From: Caldimonas mangrovi | GTDB lineage: Bacteria > Pseudomonadota > Gammaproteobacteria > Burkholderiales > Burkholderiaceae_C | Reading direction: 5' to 3' | DNA length: 64,000 nt | Assembly: GCF_023721835.1 (NCBI RefSeq) | Contig: NZ_JAMKFE010000005.1 | Span: forward strand, 248,001-312,000 | Part shown: piece after piece, positions 61,985-64,000 of the stretch | How positions within the stretch are numbered: the stretch's first letter is position 1 | Layout: each line of letters starts with the position of its first letter | Program-made: the position numbers and the translations under genes | Notes under the pieces: model-generated | The model's input: the letters and a program-made list of their open reading frames with translations, nothing else | Database searches by the model: none | What the model was told of the DNA's origin: nothing

Positions 61985-63507
61985 GCGCGAACGAACTTGC
62001 GGCGCTGTCGGCCGTCGAATTGCGCGAGCGCATACGGCGGCGCGAAATTTCGCCCGTCGAACTGCTGAACGACTGCATTGCACGCATCGAGGCGCTCAAC
62101 CCCGGCGTCAACGCCGTGTGCGCGACGGACTTCGCACGTGCGATGGCGCGTGCGCGCGAGGCCGAGGCGCACCTGCTGCGCGGCGGTCCCTTGCCGCTGC
62201 TGCACGGCCTGCCGCTCGGCGTGAAGGACCTCCAGGACACGGAAGGACTACTTACCACCTGCGGCAACGTGCGCCTGCGGGGCAACGTGCCGAGCGCTGA
62301 CACGGCGCTCGTGGCACGGCTGCGCGCGGCGGGCGCGATCGTCGCGGCAAAGACCAACGTGCCGGACATGGGTGCAGGCGCCAACACGCGCAATCCGGTC
62401 TGGGGCGCCACCGGCAACCCGTTCGACCCCCGCCTCAACGCCGGCGGTTCCTCCGGCGGCTCGGCTGCGGCACTGGCCTGCGACATGCTGCCGCTGGCGA
62501 CTGGCTCCGACACGGGGGGCTCGCTGCGCATCCCGGCCGCGCTTTGTGGCGTGGTCGGCCTGCGTCCTTCTCCGGGGTTGGTGCCCAACGACCACCGGCC
62601 GCTCGGCTGGTCGTCCATCTCGGTGCTGGGCCCGATGGCGCGCGACGTGGCCGATACGGCGCTCATGATGGCTGCGAGCGTCGGCGATCACCCGCTCGAC
62701 CCACTGGGACAGCGGGCCGAGGGCGCCGAGTTCTGGCCGCTGCGCGAGGTCGACCTGGCCGGCCTGCGTCTGGGCTACACCGAAGACTTCGGCGTCTGCG
62801 CCGTAGACGCCGGCATCCGCCGCACCTTCCGCGACCGCCTCGCGGCCGTGGCGCGCCAGGTCGCCTCCTGCGAGGAGGTCACGTTGCCGCTGCAGCACGC
62901 TCACCGAGCCTTCGACGTCGCGCGCGCAGAGAGTTTCGTCGCGGCGTTTGCCGAGCGGTACCGCACCGAGCCCGAAGCGCTCGCCCCCAACGTGCGTGCC
63001 AACATGGAGATCGCAGCCTCGGTGACGCTGGCGGACCGGGCGTGGGCACACCTCGAGCAGACCCGGATCGCACGTGCATTCCAGCGGGCTTTCGAGCGCT
63101 TCGACCTCATCGTGGCACCGGTCACGCCGCTGTCGCCATTCCCGTGGACGCAGCTCTACGCCGAACAGGTCGACGGCCGTGCCATGTCTAACTACTACGA
63201 ATGGCTGTCGCTCACCTATGTGGTCACGCTGGCGACTGTGCCGGCGCTGTCGCTGCCCTGCGGGGTGGACGAGCAGGGCATGCCGTTCGGCTTGCAGCTC
63301 ATCGCGCCCTTGCGGGGCGATGCGCGCCTGCTCTCGATAGCCGCGGCCATCGAGCGGGCATTCGCAGGCGAGGCCCGGCTCGCCCGGCCGCGGCCTGACA
63401 CAACCCGGCTGCGCGAGGCGCGGCCGGAGTTGCGCAGTATCGTCACCCATCCGCCGGCCCCGGCCGCGGAAGGCGGCGCCGCGGCCGGGCATCTGGGCGC
63501 GGTCTAG
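61981..63507 (+). CDS. Amidase signature-family enzyme
   Basis: 508 aa; the ATG overlaps the previous stop (ATGA). The Ser-cisSer-Lys triad is visible: Lys in LGVKDLQD, and GGSSGGSAAALA, with GSDTGGSLRIPAALCG for the nucleophile Ser. The C-terminal ~20 residues are Ala/Gly-rich. Hydrolysis of a small amide; with the Bug protein and an amino-acid dehydrogenase it suggests uptake and use of an N-containing compound. Confidence 0.93.
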   Translation: MSANELAALSAVELRERIRRREISPVELLNDCIARIEALNPGVNAVCATDFARAMARAREAEAHLLRGGPLPLLHGLPLGVKDLQDTEGLLTTCGNVRLRGNVPSADTALVARLRAAGAIVAAKTNVPDMGAGANTRNPVWGATGNPFDPRLNAGGSSGGSAAALACDMLPLATGSDTGGSLRIPAALCGVVGLRPSPGLVPNDHRPLGWSSISVLGPMARDVADTALMMAASVGDHPLDPLGQRAEGAEFWPLREVDLAGLRLGYTEDFGVCAVDAGIRRTFRDRLAAVARQVASCEEVTLPLQHAHRAFDVARAESFVAAFAERYRTEPEALAPNVRANMEIAASVTLADRAWAHLEQTRIARAFQRAFERFDLIVAPVTPLSPFPWTQLYAEQVDGRAMSNYYEWLSLTYVVTLATVPALSLPCGVDEQGMPFGLQLIAPLRGDARLLSIAAAIERAFAGEARLARPRPDTTRLREARPELRSIVTHPPAPAAEGGAAAGHLGAV

Positions 63508-63566
63508 GGGCGGTCAACACCAATGAGGGGGCCGATGCATAGCCGTTCAGGGCCCGGAGGGGCGCG

Positions 63567-64000
63567 ATGAGTACCCATGTCCTGGTTCTCGGTGCCGGCA
63601 TGGTCGGCGTCAGCACGGCGCTTGCGCTTCAGCAGCGGGGCCATCATGTCACGCTCGTGGATCGCAACGCGAGGTGCCTGGAAACCTCGTACGGCAACGC
63701 CGGCATCATCCAGCGCGAGGCGGTGAGGCCGTACGGCTTTCCACGGGAGTGGCGTGCCATTCTCAGAGTCGCGTCAGGACGCGGCAACGAAGCGCACTAC
63801 CACCTTGGCGGCCTGCCGGGCATCGCGTTGCGCCTGGCGAGGTACTGGGCCCATTCCGCCCCGGCGGCCTATGCGCCGATCGCTGAAGCCTACGAGCGGC
63901 TGATCGCGCACTGTCTGACCGAGCACGCCAGGTGGATGGACGAGTGCGGCGCACAGGATCTCGTGAGCAGGAACGGGTGGCTGCAGAGCTACCGAACACC
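63567..64000 (+). CDS. FAD-dependent amino-acid dehydrogenase (DadA-like), 3' truncated by the window
   Basis: The ATG at 63567 follows CCGGAGG. Rossmann start VLVLGAGMVGVSTALALQQRG with VTLVDRN as the FAD ADP-ribose site, then TSYGNAGIIQREAV, the DadA/D-amino-acid dehydrogenase signature. 145 codons are visible. It follows the amidase by 59 bp and is probably the fourth gene of the operon. Confidence 0.88.
   Translation, partial: MSTHVLVLGAGMVGVSTALALQQRGHHVTLVDRNARCLETSYGNAGIIQREAVRPYGFPREWRAILRVASGRGNEAHYHLGGLPGIALRLARYWAHSAPAAYAPIAEAYERLIAHCLTEHARWMDECGAQDLVSRNGWLQSYRT

Overview
The window is chromosomal DNA from a high-GC betaproteobacterium, most likely of the order Burkholderiales (Rubrivivax, Leptothrix, Caldimonas or Comamonadaceae-like). 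This is judged from codon use, an orphan Bug/TctC binding protein, the CysB, LptFG-PepA-HolC and LivK types, and short GC-rich palindromic elements placed directly after stop codons. There is no integrase, transposase, CRISPR array or rRNA. One tRNA gene, tRNA-Arg(TCT), is present. The genes at both ends are cut by the window.

Layout. 0-6.4 kb: maltose/maltodextrin-type uptake, with a lamB maltoporin facing malE-malF-malG-malK across an array of terminator-like repeats. 6.7-10.2 kb: an OmpR-type regulator followed by a hybrid sensor kinase. 10.5-11.8 kb: a small membrane protein, a PagL lipid A deacylase and a bacterial SET-domain protein. 11.9-17.8 kb: Ku and LigD (non-homologous end joining), a SemiSWEET-like protein and an AsmA-like protein. 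17.9-32.9 kb: the most unusual block. Six genes, tightly packed on the minus strand, encode a PAPS-type sulfotransferase, a 2721-residue surface protein (LEPR leader, DUF4347, glycine-rich beta-helix, cadherin/Ig repeats), a TolC-like protein, two HlyD-type adaptors (one with a GAF-like domain) and a PqqD-like/M50 protease/HlyD fusion. No ABC ATPase is encoded there. An APS kinase (cysC) diverges from the sulfotransferase and would supply PAPS. Next come a phage-tail-collar-domain protein, a DUF6916-like protein and a GNAT acetyltransferase, then tRNA-Arg.

35.4-43 kb is mostly ordinary metabolism: glutathione transferase, acyl-CoA dehydrogenase with an ACAD10-like phosphotransferase, a Crp/Fnr regulator, class II aldolase, histidine phosphatase and enoyl-CoA hydratase. 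43-53.8 kb: a FimV-like protein, an aminotransferase, cysB, cbiX, lptG-lptF, pepA-holC and livK. 54-64 kb: a Tat-exported PhoD, azoR with a divergent LysR gene, a broken prolyl-oligopeptidase remnant, an XRE regulator, selO, and a TetR-Bug-amidase-FAD oxidoreductase operon.

Main hypothesis: the 17.9-34.98 kb block is an ABC-less, sulfation-linked export system for a giant adhesin. Its logic resembles the Xanthomonas rax genes (sulfotransferase, membrane fusion protein, PAPS supply), but it has a membrane metalloprotease-adaptor fusion where an ABC transporter would be expected. All calls come from reading the sequence; no database search was run.
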